Assembly (NCBI RefSeq): GCF_022347545.1
Contig: NZ_JAKREW010000011.1
Span: forward strand, 88,181 to 152,180
Direction of reading: 5' to 3'
DNA: 64,000 nt
DNA from: Terribium retamae
GTDB lineage: Bacteria; Pseudomonadota; Alphaproteobacteria; Rhizobiales; Rhizobiaceae
In this document: in pieces, positions 26,687 to 35,250 of the stretch
How positions within the stretch are numbered: the first letter of the stretch is position 1
Layout of the letters: every line of letters begins with the position of its first letter
Position numbers and translations under genes: made by a program
The notes under the pieces: model-generated
Told to the model about the DNA's origin: nothing
Seen by the model: the letters and a program-made list of their open reading frames with translations, nothing else
The model's database searches: none

Positions 26687-27802
26687 CTATTCCGCCGCTT
26701 TCAGTAACTGGTCTCGATCGAGAGGCAAGGAAACAACCTTCGTTCGGCATAGGCGGCCGCGAAGCCATTGCCCAAGCCGCGGCATCTCTTCCGGCCGCAC
26801 GAAAGCCGCCACGACTTTCTGCGCGCCGGTGCGGGTGACGAGGTCCATCGTGTCCTGCAGCCGGGGATGGACATTCCAGCGCAGCCATCGCGCTTCGTCG
26901 CACTGGAGCATATCCCAGGCCGGCGTCTTTTCCGGGACATGACCTGAAAACAGAAAGCGGAATCCCTCATCCCGACGCTGTAGCAGTTGCGCCGCCAATC
27001 CGGTCTCCGCATTGGCCTCCGTCGCCACGATCACCTGATCCGGCGACCATTCGTTATCGAGGGCCATCGAGCCCAGCAGCGTTGCGATAGCTGCACGTTT
27101 GTCATCGCCGGTCATGCCCGTTTCGTCATCCGCAAGGCGTTCCATTTCCCGACGCACGACCGGGCAGGCGATCGCCTTCAGGCCCAGTCCACTCAAGGCC
27201 AGCATCATTTCCGGCCCCCGCCCGCCCGCCGGCACGCACAGCACCGCGCCCTTCACGGCGAAATCAGCAATGGCTTCAATCTGCGTTGAAAGCGCCTCGT
27301 CGAAATCACCATAGGACGCATCGGTTATGAGGCAGCCCGCTGCGGGCGGCTGGTCGAAAGGCAACAGCAGCGATTCCGCGCTCCAGTCCCCCATGTAAAG
27401 AACGCCACCATGATCGGCGAAATGAAACCAGATGCCGCCGGGCGCATGGCCGTTTCTGCCGACAGTGACAGGCAGGCCGGCGATTTCGGTTTTCCCGCTG
27501 ATCGGCAGCTCGAAACGCCGTTCGAGCGGGAGTATCGCTTCGGCGATCTGGCGAAACGTCTGAGCCGTCGCATAGACCGACGGATTGCCGATCTGGCCTG
27601 CAAGATCCAGCGAGCCGACATGATCGATATGGGCGTGGGAAAGGCAGATCGCGTCGACCGATCCGACGTCCGAAAGGTCGGGCTTCACACCCGGTTGCGG
27701 ACCCTCGCCGAGATCGAGGAGAATACGCCGACCATGCATGTCCAGCAGGAAGGCGGCTGGGAGCTTGCCACCCTGCCCGCTGACAACCGTCAATTTTGCC
27801 AA
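26687..27802 (-). CDS. metallo-beta-lactamase-fold hydrolase with beta-CASP-like layout
   Basis: A 371-residue hydrolase starting at TTG with AAGGGG eight bases upstream, overlapping the permease stop by 13 bases; no ATG fits. Metal-binding HAHIDH is at residues 56-61, and MGDWSAES supplies a later Asp. The segment ITDASYGDFDEALSTQIEAI followed by VLCVPAGGRGPE resembles the ESTYG...PAFAxGR block of beta-CASP nucleases. WNVHPRLQDTMDLV near the C-terminus resembles their terminal His motif. Beta-CASP enzymes cut RNA or DNA, but the ABC-transporter context suggests a phosphodiester-containing nutrient. Fold is secure, substrate unknown. Confidence 0.8.
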   Translation of the reverse strand: MAKLTVVSGQGGKLPAAFLLDMHGRRILLDLGEGPQPGVKPDLSDVGSVDAICLSHAHIDHVGSLDLAGQIGNPSVYATAQTFRQIAEAILPLERRFELPISGKTEIAGLPVTVGRNGHAPGGIWFHFADHGGVLYMGDWSAESLLLPFDQPPAAGCLITDASYGDFDEALSTQIEAIADFAVKGAVLCVPAGGRGPEMMLALSGLGLKAIACPVVRREMERLADDETGMTGDDKRAAIATLLGSMALDNEWSPDQVIVATEANAETGLAAQLLQRRDEGFRFLFSGHVPEKTPAWDMLQCDEARWLRWNVHPRLQDTMDLVTRTGAQKVVAAFVRPEEMPRLGQWLRGRLCRTKVVSLPLDRDQLLKAAE

Positions 27803-29523
27803 GGAATTACCCCTTTCGGCAGGTGGCGTGAGAAGCGGGTCGCCACCAGCATCAGGATCAGCACGGCCGCGATCATCAGGCAACCGACAGCGGCGGCAAG
27901 CGTCGATGATCCGCCTTCCTCCAGGAAGACCACCATCGGACCGATGGTGCGGGCATTGGAGGAGACGAGCAGAATCGAGACCTGGATCTCGTTGAGAGCG
28001 CTCATGAAGACCATGACACCGCCTGCAACCGCTGCGGGCGCGACGAGCGGGATGACCACATCCCGCATGCGTGCCAGGAAACCTGCACCCGCCACCTGGG
28101 CCGCCTCTTCCATGGCACGGTCGACCTGCGCGAAGCCGCTGAGGACGGGACGCAGCGCGAGAGCCAGGAAGCTGGAGAGATAGGCGGCGAGGATGATCCA
28201 GACGGTCCCGTAAATGCTGAAACCGAGAACAGGCAGCGGCTTGAGGAAGAACAGGATCATCGCCACGGCCAGGATGATGCCGGGAAGCGCATAGGCGAGT
28301 TCGCTGAAAAGATGCAGCATGCGCACCAGCGGCCCGCGCTTCCAGACGATGAAGTAAGCCATGAACAGCGACACGGCCATCAGGATGACGACGGTGACCG
28401 ACGTCAGCAGCAGGCTGGTCAGGAACGCGTTGCGGATCGAAGCCTGATGGACGAGGGCATTGGCATAGTTCACCAGCGTCAGGGTTTTCCAGCTCAGTTC
28501 CTGGCCGAAGCCGGTGACCAGCGACGTGGCCACCAGCGCAGACAATGGCAAAGCCATGGTGAGCACGATGAACAGCCAGCTGGCAGCTTCGACGACGGGG
28601 CGCCAGCGCCCCAACCTTATTTCGAGCGAACGGCCGATGCCGTCGACGCGCACGTCGTTCCGCTGGCCGAGCCAACCGCTGATGGCGACTCCGACAATGG
28701 TCAGTGTCGACAGAAGCAAAGCCAACACTGCCATGTCGGCGAGTGCCGAAGGACCGTAACTGTTCATCTGTTGGTAGATCAGCGTGATCAGGGTCGGGTA
28801 TCGCGCCGGAATACCCAGCATCGCCTGGATGCCGAAATTGCTGATCGACGACACGAAGGCCAGCGCGGCACCGGCGAACAGGCCGGCCCGCGCCAGAGGC
28901 ATGATGATGGTGAAGATCAGCGTCCAGCTGGTGGCGCCGGCGGCGCGCGCAGCCTCGACCAGTTCGGCAGGCAAGCGTCGCAACGCTGCCCGCACGGTCA
29001 GGAACACCAGCGGCGCGTGATAAAAGCCCAGCAGCAGGATGATGCCGCCTGGTGAATAGAGCGGGTGGCGTCCGCCATCGTGCAGGGAAAGTCCCAGCAG
29101 GCCCAAGACAGGACTGGACGGCGAAAAGGCCTGCACCCAGGCAAGAGCGGTCACCTGCGGAGGGATCATCAGCGGCAGCACGAATGCGAAGACCCAGGCC
29201 GTCTTGAATCGCATGTCGGTGAGCACGGTGAGTGCAGCGGCGATGGTGCCGAGCACCATGGCAAGCATCGTGGACAGTACAGCGACGACCAATGTGTTGG
29301 TCGAGGCCGTCAGCACCTTCTTCTTCCAGAGCAATTCGGCAACATGGCCGAAATCGATCACGCCGGCCGGTGCGATCGCGGCGATGGCAAGACGCAGCAG
29401 CGGTGCGAAAGACAGGCCGGCGACGAAGATCACCAGCAGCCCCAGCACCATCCATTCAGCCTTGGGAAGAAGCGCCGGCAACCGCCGGCGCTCCTGAATC
29501 CCTTCCATGGCAATCAGCGCCAT
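27790..29523 (-). CDS. ABC transporter permease, two fused domains
   Basis: A 577-residue permease with two MetI-like halves, each of about six helices, joined by a linker near residues 285-310 (RNDVRVDGIGRSLE). The EAA loops read ELVEAARAAGATSWTLIFTIIMP in the first half and RAMEEAAQVAGAGFLARMRDVVIP in the second. This is the architecture of the ferric-iron, 2-aminoethylphosphonate and hexose-phosphate importers. It follows the binding-protein gene by 14 bases, and its end overlaps the metallo-beta-lactamase-fold gene. Confidence 0.9.
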   Translation of the reverse strand: MALIAMEGIQERRRLPALLPKAEWMVLGLLVIFVAGLSFAPLLRLAIAAIAPAGVIDFGHVAELLWKKKVLTASTNTLVVAVLSTMLAMVLGTIAAALTVLTDMRFKTAWVFAFVLPLMIPPQVTALAWVQAFSPSSPVLGLLGLSLHDGGRHPLYSPGGIILLLGFYHAPLVFLTVRAALRRLPAELVEAARAAGATSWTLIFTIIMPLARAGLFAGAALAFVSSISNFGIQAMLGIPARYPTLITLIYQQMNSYGPSALADMAVLALLLSTLTIVGVAISGWLGQRNDVRVDGIGRSLEIRLGRWRPVVEAASWLFIVLTMALPLSALVATSLVTGFGQELSWKTLTLVNYANALVHQASIRNAFLTSLLLTSVTVVILMAVSLFMAYFIVWKRGPLVRMLHLFSELAYALPGIILAVAMILFFLKPLPVLGFSIYGTVWIILAAYLSSFLALALRPVLSGFAQVDRAMEEAAQVAGAGFLARMRDVVIPLVAPAAVAGGVMVFMSALNEIQVSILLVSSNARTIGPMVVFLEEGGSSTLAAAVGCLMIAAVLILMLVATRFSRHLPKGVIPWQN

Positions 29524-29537
29524 TTTCTATCTTTCTA

Positions 29538-30503
29538 TCAACCGCCGAAAATCTTGGTGAACTTCTCGCGGGTCTCCTTGTCGGTCGCCACTGCATTGTC
29601 CGCATCCATCGGCAGGAGCTTGATGTCGGACAGTTTCGGGAAGCCGGCCGGCGGCGTGATCGAAGGATCGATCGGCAGGTTGCCCTGGGTAACCACGAGT
29701 TCCTGGCCCTCCTTGGAGAGCAGGAAGTCGATGAACTTCTTCGCGCCGTCCGCATTTTTGGCGGTCGACATGATCGCGACCGGCTCGGTGATGAAGGAGA
29801 CGCCATCCTTCGGGAAAATCAGGTCGACGGGCGAACCCTTGGCCTTGGCCCGGATGACGTCGGCATCGGCAATGATGCCGTATTTGGCCAGACCGCTGGC
29901 GACGGCCTTGAGGGCTGGACCATTGCCGCCTTCCGGCGCGATGTCGAGTTTGGCGAGGCCTTCATAGAATTCCCAGCCGATACTCGGAACGTTGACCACG
30001 CTGTGAAGATGATTGAGCGCGGCGCCCGAATAGAGCGGGCTCGGCACGGCGATCTGGCCCTTGTTGTCTTCCGTCAGCAAGGCGCTCCAGGTTTCGACCG
30101 GCTTGGCCTTCTCAGTGTTGTAGGCGATGCCGGTGGAGATGATCTTGGTGCCGAAGAACGTCATGTCCTTGTCGTAGGTGCTCTTGTCGTAGGAGCCGAC
30201 CGGCGCCTGTGGATAGGCCATCAGTCGGCCTTCCTTCTTCAACTGGCCAAGGTTGATGGTGTCGGCGACCAGCAGCACGTCCGGCTTGACGTCACCGGCT
30301 TCGATTTCAGCGCGCAGGACGTTCAAGAGCTGGCTGGTGCCGTTGCGGGTCCATTCCACCTTGATGTCGGGGTACTTGGCCTGGAAGGCGTCGACGGTCT
30401 GCTGGGCGATCTCAGGCGACTGCGACGTGTAGAGGGTCAAGGTTTCGGCGTTAACGGCTGTCCCGCTCAATAAGACGAGCGTGAGGGCAGTGGTGAGGCG
30501 CAT
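29538..30503 (-). CDS. ABC transporter substrate-binding protein (iron/phosphonate superfamily)
   Basis: A 321-residue periplasmic protein. The signal peptide is residues 1-19 (SGTAVNA), followed by LTLYTSQSPEIAQQTVDAFQ, DVLLVADTINLGQLKKEGRL and, later, FGTKIISTGIAYNT. This is the extracellular solute-binding family that contains FbpA, AfuA and the phosphonate receptor PhnS. The paired tyrosines expected for ferric-ion binders are not evident, so an anionic organophosphate ligand seems more likely than iron. AGGAG precedes the ATG. Confidence 0.85.
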   Translation of the reverse strand: MRLTTALTLVLLSGTAVNAETLTLYTSQSPEIAQQTVDAFQAKYPDIKVEWTRNGTSQLLNVLRAEIEAGDVKPDVLLVADTINLGQLKKEGRLMAYPQAPVGSYDKSTYDKDMTFFGTKIISTGIAYNTEKAKPVETWSALLTEDNKGQIAVPSPLYSGAALNHLHSVVNVPSIGWEFYEGLAKLDIAPEGGNGPALKAVASGLAKYGIIADADVIRAKAKGSPVDLIFPKDGVSFITEPVAIMSTAKNADGAKKFIDFLLSKEGQELVVTQGNLPIDPSITPPAGFPKLSDIKLLPMDADNAVATDKETREKFTKIFGG

Positions 30504-30535
30504 AAGGAACTCCTGTTGCTGAGTGAAAAAAGTCG

Positions 30536-31606
30536 TCAGGCAGCGGCGGGAATGACCCAGCCGTCGCGGATGCAGACCTGGATGGTGTCGTCCGCAGGAA
30601 TGGCGACATCTGCCGGTGCGTGCAGCGTCAGCTGCAGGGCCGGGTCCGCGGTAGCGATGAAATCGACCTGGCTATGGTTGCCGCGATAGATGACCCGCTC
30701 GACCTTGCCGGCGAAACCATCGTCCCCCGGCTGGGCCAGACGCATCGCCGAGGTGTGGACGGAAAGCTTGGCCGATGAACGAACTTGCTCGCTCCTGCGG
30801 GCCCGGACACGATGGTCCTTGCCGAAGATACTGACGATCGCCGCCTCGGCTTCGGGGCGCACATCCCGCACAGGCAACACCTGGCCGTTGCCGATGAAAC
30901 GGGCGACCATTTCGCTCTGCGGCTCGCGATAGAGATCACGCGGCCGGTCAAACTGCACCAGTCGGCCTCGATCGATCACCGCGATGCGGTCGGCCAGCGC
31001 CATCGCCTCGGACTGATCATGGGTGATGTAGACCATGGTGGCGCCGGTATGGCGGTGGAAACGCACGAACTCGTTTTCCATTGCCGCCCGCAGATGCACG
31101 TCAAGATTGGCCAGCGGCTCGTCCAGCAGCATCACTGAGGGCTTGGCGGCAAGACAACGGGCCAAGGCGACACGCTGGCGTTGGCCTCCGGACAGATCGG
31201 AAGGCGCGCGCTCGGCCAGATTTTCCATGCCGACGACCGACAAGGCCTCGCGGCTGCGCTGTAGACGTTCCTGAGAATTCACGCCGGCGATCTTGAGCGC
31301 ATAGCCGACATTGTCGGCCACGCTCATATGCGGCCAGAGCGCATAGTTCTGGAAGACGATGCCGATGTTGCGCTTTTCCGGAGGCACGTTCGCCTCCCGG
31401 GACGATACGACGCGACCACCGAGCTGGATCGTGCCTTCGTCTGGCGTTTCGAAGCCGGCGAGCAAGCGCAGCAAGGTCGTCTTGCCGCAGCCCGAGGGTC
31501 CGAGAACCGCGATGAATTCGCCGTCGACGATGTGCATTGCCACGCGATCGAGAACGCGTTTGCCGCCATACATCTTCGACAGGTCACTGATGACGATATC
31601 GGCCAC
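30536..31606 (-). CDS. ABC transporter ATPase with TOBE-type C-terminus
   Basis: A 356-residue ATPase of the PotA/FbpC type. Walker A is GPSGCGKTTLL, Q-loop FQNYALWPHMSV, signature [16 protein letters not shown], Walker B SVMLLDEPLANLD and switch YITHDQSEAM. The last 110 residues form the regulatory TOBE-like domain. Translation begins at GTG behind GAGG. It is the first gene of the minus-strand operon, divergent from the LacI gene across a spacer with a perfect 16-bp palindrome. Confidence 0.92.
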   Translation of the reverse strand: MADIVISDLSKMYGGKRVLDRVAMHIVDGEFIAVLGPSGCGKTTLLRLLAGFETPDEGTIQLGGRVVSSREANVPPEKRNIGIVFQNYALWPHMSVADNVGYALKIAGVNSQERLQRSREALSVVGMENLAERAPSDLSGGQRQRVALARCLAAKPSVMLLDEPLANLDVHLRAAMENEFVRFHRHTGATMVYITHDQSEAMALADRIAVIDRGRLVQFDRPRDLYREPQSEMVARFIGNGQVLPVRDVRPEAEAAIVSIFGKDHRVRARRSEQVRSSAKLSVHTSAMRLAQPGDDGFAGKVERVIYRGNHSQVDFIATADPALQLTLHAPADVAIPADDTIQVCIRDGWVIPAAA

Positions 31607-31690
31607 GTCGACGCCTCAACGATTTGAAAAGAAAGGTTTTTCTTGAATTCTTGCTCTGGACAATCGCATTGCAACTTCATAACAATGCGT

Positions 31691-31706
31691 TTGCACACGT
31701 GTGCAA
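31691..31706. promoter_or_regulatory. perfect 16-bp palindrome, putative LacI-family operator
   Basis: TTGCACACGTGTGCAA is perfectly symmetric and has the CG centre typical of LacI/GalR operators. It lies 85 bases from the ATPase start and 88 bases from the lacI start, in the centre of the divergent spacer, so one dimer could control both transcripts. Confidence 0.75.
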
Positions 31707-31794
31707 TTTAGCGAGCTTGTGCTTCAGTTTTATGACGGCAAAGACAAAAGTTCAGATTGCTCGGCGGCCTTTGCGCCACGATGGAGGATCGACA

Positions 31795-32802
31795 ATGAAG
31801 AGCGGTTTCATCACGGCGGCGGACGTCGCAAGGGAAGCCGGCGTCTCGCGTTCCGCCGTCTCGCGAACCTTTACCCCGGGCGCCAGCGTGTCGAAGGATG
31901 TGCGGGAACGTATCCTGCGCGCCGCGGAAAAACTCGGTTACCGGGTCAACAGGCTGGCCCAGGGTCTGCAGATGGCGCAGTCCAACCTCGTCGGCGTGGT
32001 GGCAGCCAACCTGACCTCCCCGTTCAACACTGCCCTGCTCGATGGCATCAGCGCCGCCCTCTTCAAGCGCGGGCTGCAATGCATGCTCTTGAATGCGGAA
32101 GCCGCACGCGACGATATCGGCAACCTTGTCAACCAGGTCCTGGAATATCGGGTGCGCGCAGTGATCATCCTTTCAGGCGCACCGCCAGAAGAGATCATCG
32201 AAGCCTGCCTGCGCAATGATGTCCGCCTTATCCTGATCAATCGCGGCACGCTGCCCGGCAACGCCGACAAGATCGATACGGATGATTTGACCGGCGGACG
32301 ACTGGCGGCCGAACGCATGTTGCAGGATGGACGACGCCATGTCGCGATCATGCGCAGCGGCAACGGCAGCGTTAGCCAGAAGCGACGTGTTGAGAGCTTC
32401 GTCACCCGTATGAATCAGGCGGATGTTAAGATCACAGACTGGATGCGTGGTCCGAACAGTTTCGAAACAGGGTGTGAGGCCGCCCGCATATTGCTGGCCG
32501 ACAAGTCGATCGATGGCGCTTTCTGTGCAACGGACCTGATCGCCCTCGGCTTCCTCAACACCGCCCGGTTTGAGCTGGGCATCCAGGTGCCGCGCGACTT
32601 CTCCATCATCGGTTTCGACAACATCCCGGAGACCGAATGGCCGTCGCATAGGCTGACCACGGTCAGCCACCCCGTCAAAGCTTTCATCGAAGCGATCCTG
32701 AATTGCCTCGACGACGATCGCCAGTTGTCCGAAGGCGCACTGAACTTCACGATCCCGGTGGAGCTGATCGAACGGGGCACAACCGCGGCCCATGACGCGT
32801 AG
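31795..32802 (+). CDS. LacI family transcriptional regulator
   Basis: A 335-residue repressor. The N-terminal HTH and hinge read ITAADVAREAGVSRSAVSRTFTPG followed by LGYRVNRLAQGLQ. The periplasmic-binding-protein-like effector domain has SIIGFDNIPETEWPS near the C-terminus. The ATG with GGAGG eight bases upstream is chosen; earlier in-frame starts would run through the operator. Divergent from the ABC/metallo-hydrolase/phosphatase operon, so a sugar or sugar-phosphate-like effector is likely for that system. Confidence 0.88.
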   Translation: MKSGFITAADVAREAGVSRSAVSRTFTPGASVSKDVRERILRAAEKLGYRVNRLAQGLQMAQSNLVGVVAANLTSPFNTALLDGISAALFKRGLQCMLLNAEAARDDIGNLVNQVLEYRVRAVIILSGAPPEEIIEACLRNDVRLILINRGTLPGNADKIDTDDLTGGRLAAERMLQDGRRHVAIMRSGNGSVSQKRRVESFVTRMNQADVKITDWMRGPNSFETGCEAARILLADKSIDGAFCATDLIALGFLNTARFELGIQVPRDFSIIGFDNIPETEWPSHRLTTVSHPVKAFIEAILNCLDDDRQLSEGALNFTIPVELIERGTTAAHDA

Positions 32803-32814
32803 TCGACCATAGTC

Positions 32815-32846
32815 AGGCGGCCGCGACAGATGGGGTGCGGCCGCCT
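32815..32846. terminator. strong GC hairpin between convergent genes
   Basis: AGGCGGCCGC (32815-32824) and GCGGCCGCCT (32837-32846) give a perfect ten-pair stem around a 12-base loop. It lies in the 58-base spacer between the convergent lacI and TonB-receptor genes. No T-run follows, so it is a likely but not canonical terminator, usable from both sides. Confidence 0.55.
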
Positions 32847-32860
32847 CCCCGGGCAACGGA

Positions 32861-34951
32861 CTAGAAGCTTCCTTTTACACCAACGCCGAACGTACGTGGC
32901 ATGGTCATGCTCGCTTCGACGCCGCCGATGCCGCGGTTCTGCTGCATGTAGGTGGGCGCGCGTTCGTCGAAGATGTTCTTGACATAGCCGTAGACCTGCA
33001 AGTGCTCGTTGAAGTCGTAGCTCGCACGGGCATCGGCGATCGTGTAGGGCTCGATCAGATAGCTCGGCGTGTTGGCGGTGTCGGAATAATATCTGTCCAA
33101 ATGGCGAACCTCGCCGGAGAGATTGAACTTTTCCGTCACGTCCCAACTGGCGCCGAAGCTCAGCATGTAGCCGGGCGACTTGGCGAACTCGTTGCCTTCA
33201 TAGGCGACGTTGCTCGAAATCCTATCGATGCGCGTATGCAGCAGACCGGCGCTGGCCTTGAGCGTCAGATCGTCGAGGATGCGATAGTCGGCTCCGACCT
33301 CGAGCCCGTAGGCGTGCGCCTTCTCGGCGTTGATCGTGTAGGACTGCGCGACACCCGAGGAGATCACGACAGGGATCGTGTACTGGGCATTCTTGAAATC
33401 CATGTAGAACAGATTGCCGTTCAGGGTGAGTGTGTCGTCCAGCAAATTGGCGCGAGTGAACAGCTCGTAGTTCCAAAGCGTCTCTTCCTCGAACGGCATC
33501 CACTTGCGCGCATTGAGATTGAGCGACACGCCGCCTGGATTGTAACCGCGGTTCACCGTCGCCCCCACGGTGAGGTCCGGCGTCACGGCATAAGCCAGGG
33601 AGACTTTCGGCAGCAGCGCACTGAAAGTGGTGTCGAAATCGACCGGCTGCGGCGCAAAGACCGATTTGCCCTCGCGCTGTATGTGATCCTGCTGGTAACG
33701 TAGGCCGCCGGTCAACGTCCAGAAATCGGTAAGCCGGTAGCTCGCCTCACTGAACAGGCCGAGATTCTGTTTGGTGTCGTCGAAAGTCGACAGGCCGCTG
33801 AGATACAGCACCTCGTCGCTCTTGGTGTGAGCGTAATAGACACCCGCTACACCGCTCAGGGCATCGCCCTGTTCGCCGAAGGTCACACGTGCTTCATTGG
33901 ATGCATTCTTCTGCTCGACATCGGCATCGCCATTGTTGACGAGGCCGGTGGTGCGATGGACGGACGAAGCCGAATACTGCGTCTGGTTGAAGAACCTGAG
34001 GCCGTTGCCGACGTCATAGCTGATGTCGAGGATGCCGGTGTTGGTGTCCTGCTTCCAGGTCGGCATCGTCGTGGTGATGTGTTCGAGATTCTCGAACGGC
34101 GCCGATGCCGCCTCCTGGGATGGCCGGTTCGACCTGTTATGCGAATAAGTGAACTTCGCCTCGAGACCGGGAATCTCGGCCGGTTGCCACAGCAGCTTGA
34201 AGCGGGCATTCAGCGCCGCGAAATCCTGGTCGGTATCGCCATGCTGGAACCGGGGGCTGATATAGTCGATGAAGGTATCGCGGCCCGAATAGTCGACAGC
34301 CAGGCGCGCCGCGAGTTCATTGTCGGCGATCGGCCCGTTCAGCATGAACGAAGCCCGTTTCGAATTGTAGCTGCCGATCTCCGCCTGATAGGCGCCTTCG
34401 GGTGTGAATGTCGGGTCCTTGGTGTTGACGATGATCGCGCCGGCGATGGCGTTGGCACCTTGCGAAGTCGTCTGAGGCCCACGGAAGACCTCGATGCTGT
34501 CGACATCCCAGACCGATGACGCGCCGAAATAGAATTCATTGTAGTTCAGGTAGTGACCGTCGAGGTTGATGGTGGCTCGCGGTACCGTGCCACCCCAGAA
34601 AGAACCCTGTCCCGTGAGCGGACCTTGCGTGTCCTGTCCACGGATGATCGGCGTGCTGACGGTATCGGTGAAGACGACATTGGGCACGTCCTGGATCACC
34701 TCGGACACGGAAGCATCGCCGGTCTTCTCCTTGGCGATCTGCTCGCCAGTGATGACGGTGACGGATGAGGCCGTGTCCTTGAGGCTGCGCGCGATCTTCT
34801 CGCCGGTGATGACGATCCGCTCGAGCAAGGTACTGCTTTCAGCCGCGGCCTGCGGTTTTTCCTGTGCCGAGGCGGCAGTCGCCGCGAGCGCCGACACAAT
34901 CGAAAGCGTGCTGGCGCCAAGCTTTAGTGACGCAAGAATATGAGAAGGCAT
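32861..34951 (-). CDS. TonB-dependent outer-membrane receptor
   Basis: A 696-residue receptor. The signal peptide ends near residue 28 (ATAASAQ). A TonB-box-like ERIVITGEKI follows, then the plug domain (TASSVTVITGEQIAKEK, SIEVFRGPQTTSQGANAIAGAIIVNT). The beta-barrel runs to a terminal Phe (GVGVKGSF). The ATG of MPSHILASLKLG has GGGGA upstream; the longer frame is not signal-like. It is separated from the siderophore ABC genes by the IclR gene, and is the probable outer-membrane partner of that importer. A GCATTCCG motif in its leader recurs in the ABC promoter. Confidence 0.9.
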   Translation of the reverse strand: MPSHILASLKLGASTLSIVSALAATAASAQEKPQAAAESSTLLERIVITGEKIARSLKDTASSVTVITGEQIAKEKTGDASVSEVIQDVPNVVFTDTVSTPIIRGQDTQGPLTGQGSFWGGTVPRATINLDGHYLNYNEFYFGASSVWDVDSIEVFRGPQTTSQGANAIAGAIIVNTKDPTFTPEGAYQAEIGSYNSKRASFMLNGPIADNELAARLAVDYSGRDTFIDYISPRFQHGDTDQDFAALNARFKLLWQPAEIPGLEAKFTYSHNRSNRPSQEAASAPFENLEHITTTMPTWKQDTNTGILDISYDVGNGLRFFNQTQYSASSVHRTTGLVNNGDADVEQKNASNEARVTFGEQGDALSGVAGVYYAHTKSDEVLYLSGLSTFDDTKQNLGLFSEASYRLTDFWTLTGGLRYQQDHIQREGKSVFAPQPVDFDTTFSALLPKVSLAYAVTPDLTVGATVNRGYNPGGVSLNLNARKWMPFEEETLWNYELFTRANLLDDTLTLNGNLFYMDFKNAQYTIPVVISSGVAQSYTINAEKAHAYGLEVGADYRILDDLTLKASAGLLHTRIDRISSNVAYEGNEFAKSPGYMLSFGASWDVTEKFNLSGEVRHLDRYYSDTANTPSYLIEPYTIADARASYDFNEHLQVYGYVKNIFDERAPTYMQQNRGIGGVEASMTMPRTFGVGVKGSF

Positions 34952-35024
34952 GAAGTCCCCGATCGCCCAAACAAGAAAACGCTGGCTGGGAACAGACCGT
35001 GGCTCGCGGATTGAAGAATTCCAC

Positions 35025-35046
35025 AATGCATAGCGCATTCCGCATG
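35025..35046. promoter_or_regulatory. AATGC/GCATT inverted repeat upstream of the TonB receptor
   Basis: AATGC (35025-35029) and GCATT (35035-35039) flank a short centre, and GCATTCCG continues to 35042. The same GCATTCCG forms half of the palindrome at 38189 between the ABC ATPase and binding-protein genes. The rest of the 299-base spacer between the receptor and the IclR gene (34952-35250) shows nothing else I can identify. Confidence 0.4.
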
Positions 35047-35250
35047 TCAACACGCAGGGTGTTTCCAGCCATGCGTGCCGACGATCTTCTCGCAGGCAAG
35101 CCCGCCCCTTGTCGGGTGCGATTGATCGCGAGGCCGAAGCACCGTAACGTCGCCTCGTCGTCAGCCGAGATCCATCCTCGTTCCTTTCAGCCTTGATGTT
35201 GCCTATATGATTGTCCCAAGCCACACACTCCTGCCGCCCGGACAGAACTC

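Noticed and set aside
26687..29455. A 922-codon open frame on minus spanning the metallo-hydrolase and most of the permease gene
   Set aside because: The part over the permease is an out-of-frame reading of high-GC DNA without family features; only the segment from the TTG at 27802 looks like protein.
27790..31606. Ferric-iron ABC importer as the name for the ABC genes
   Set aside because: The superfamily fits, but the receptor shows no clear iron-binding tyrosine pair, and the operon carries phosphatase and hydrolase genes with a LacI regulator.
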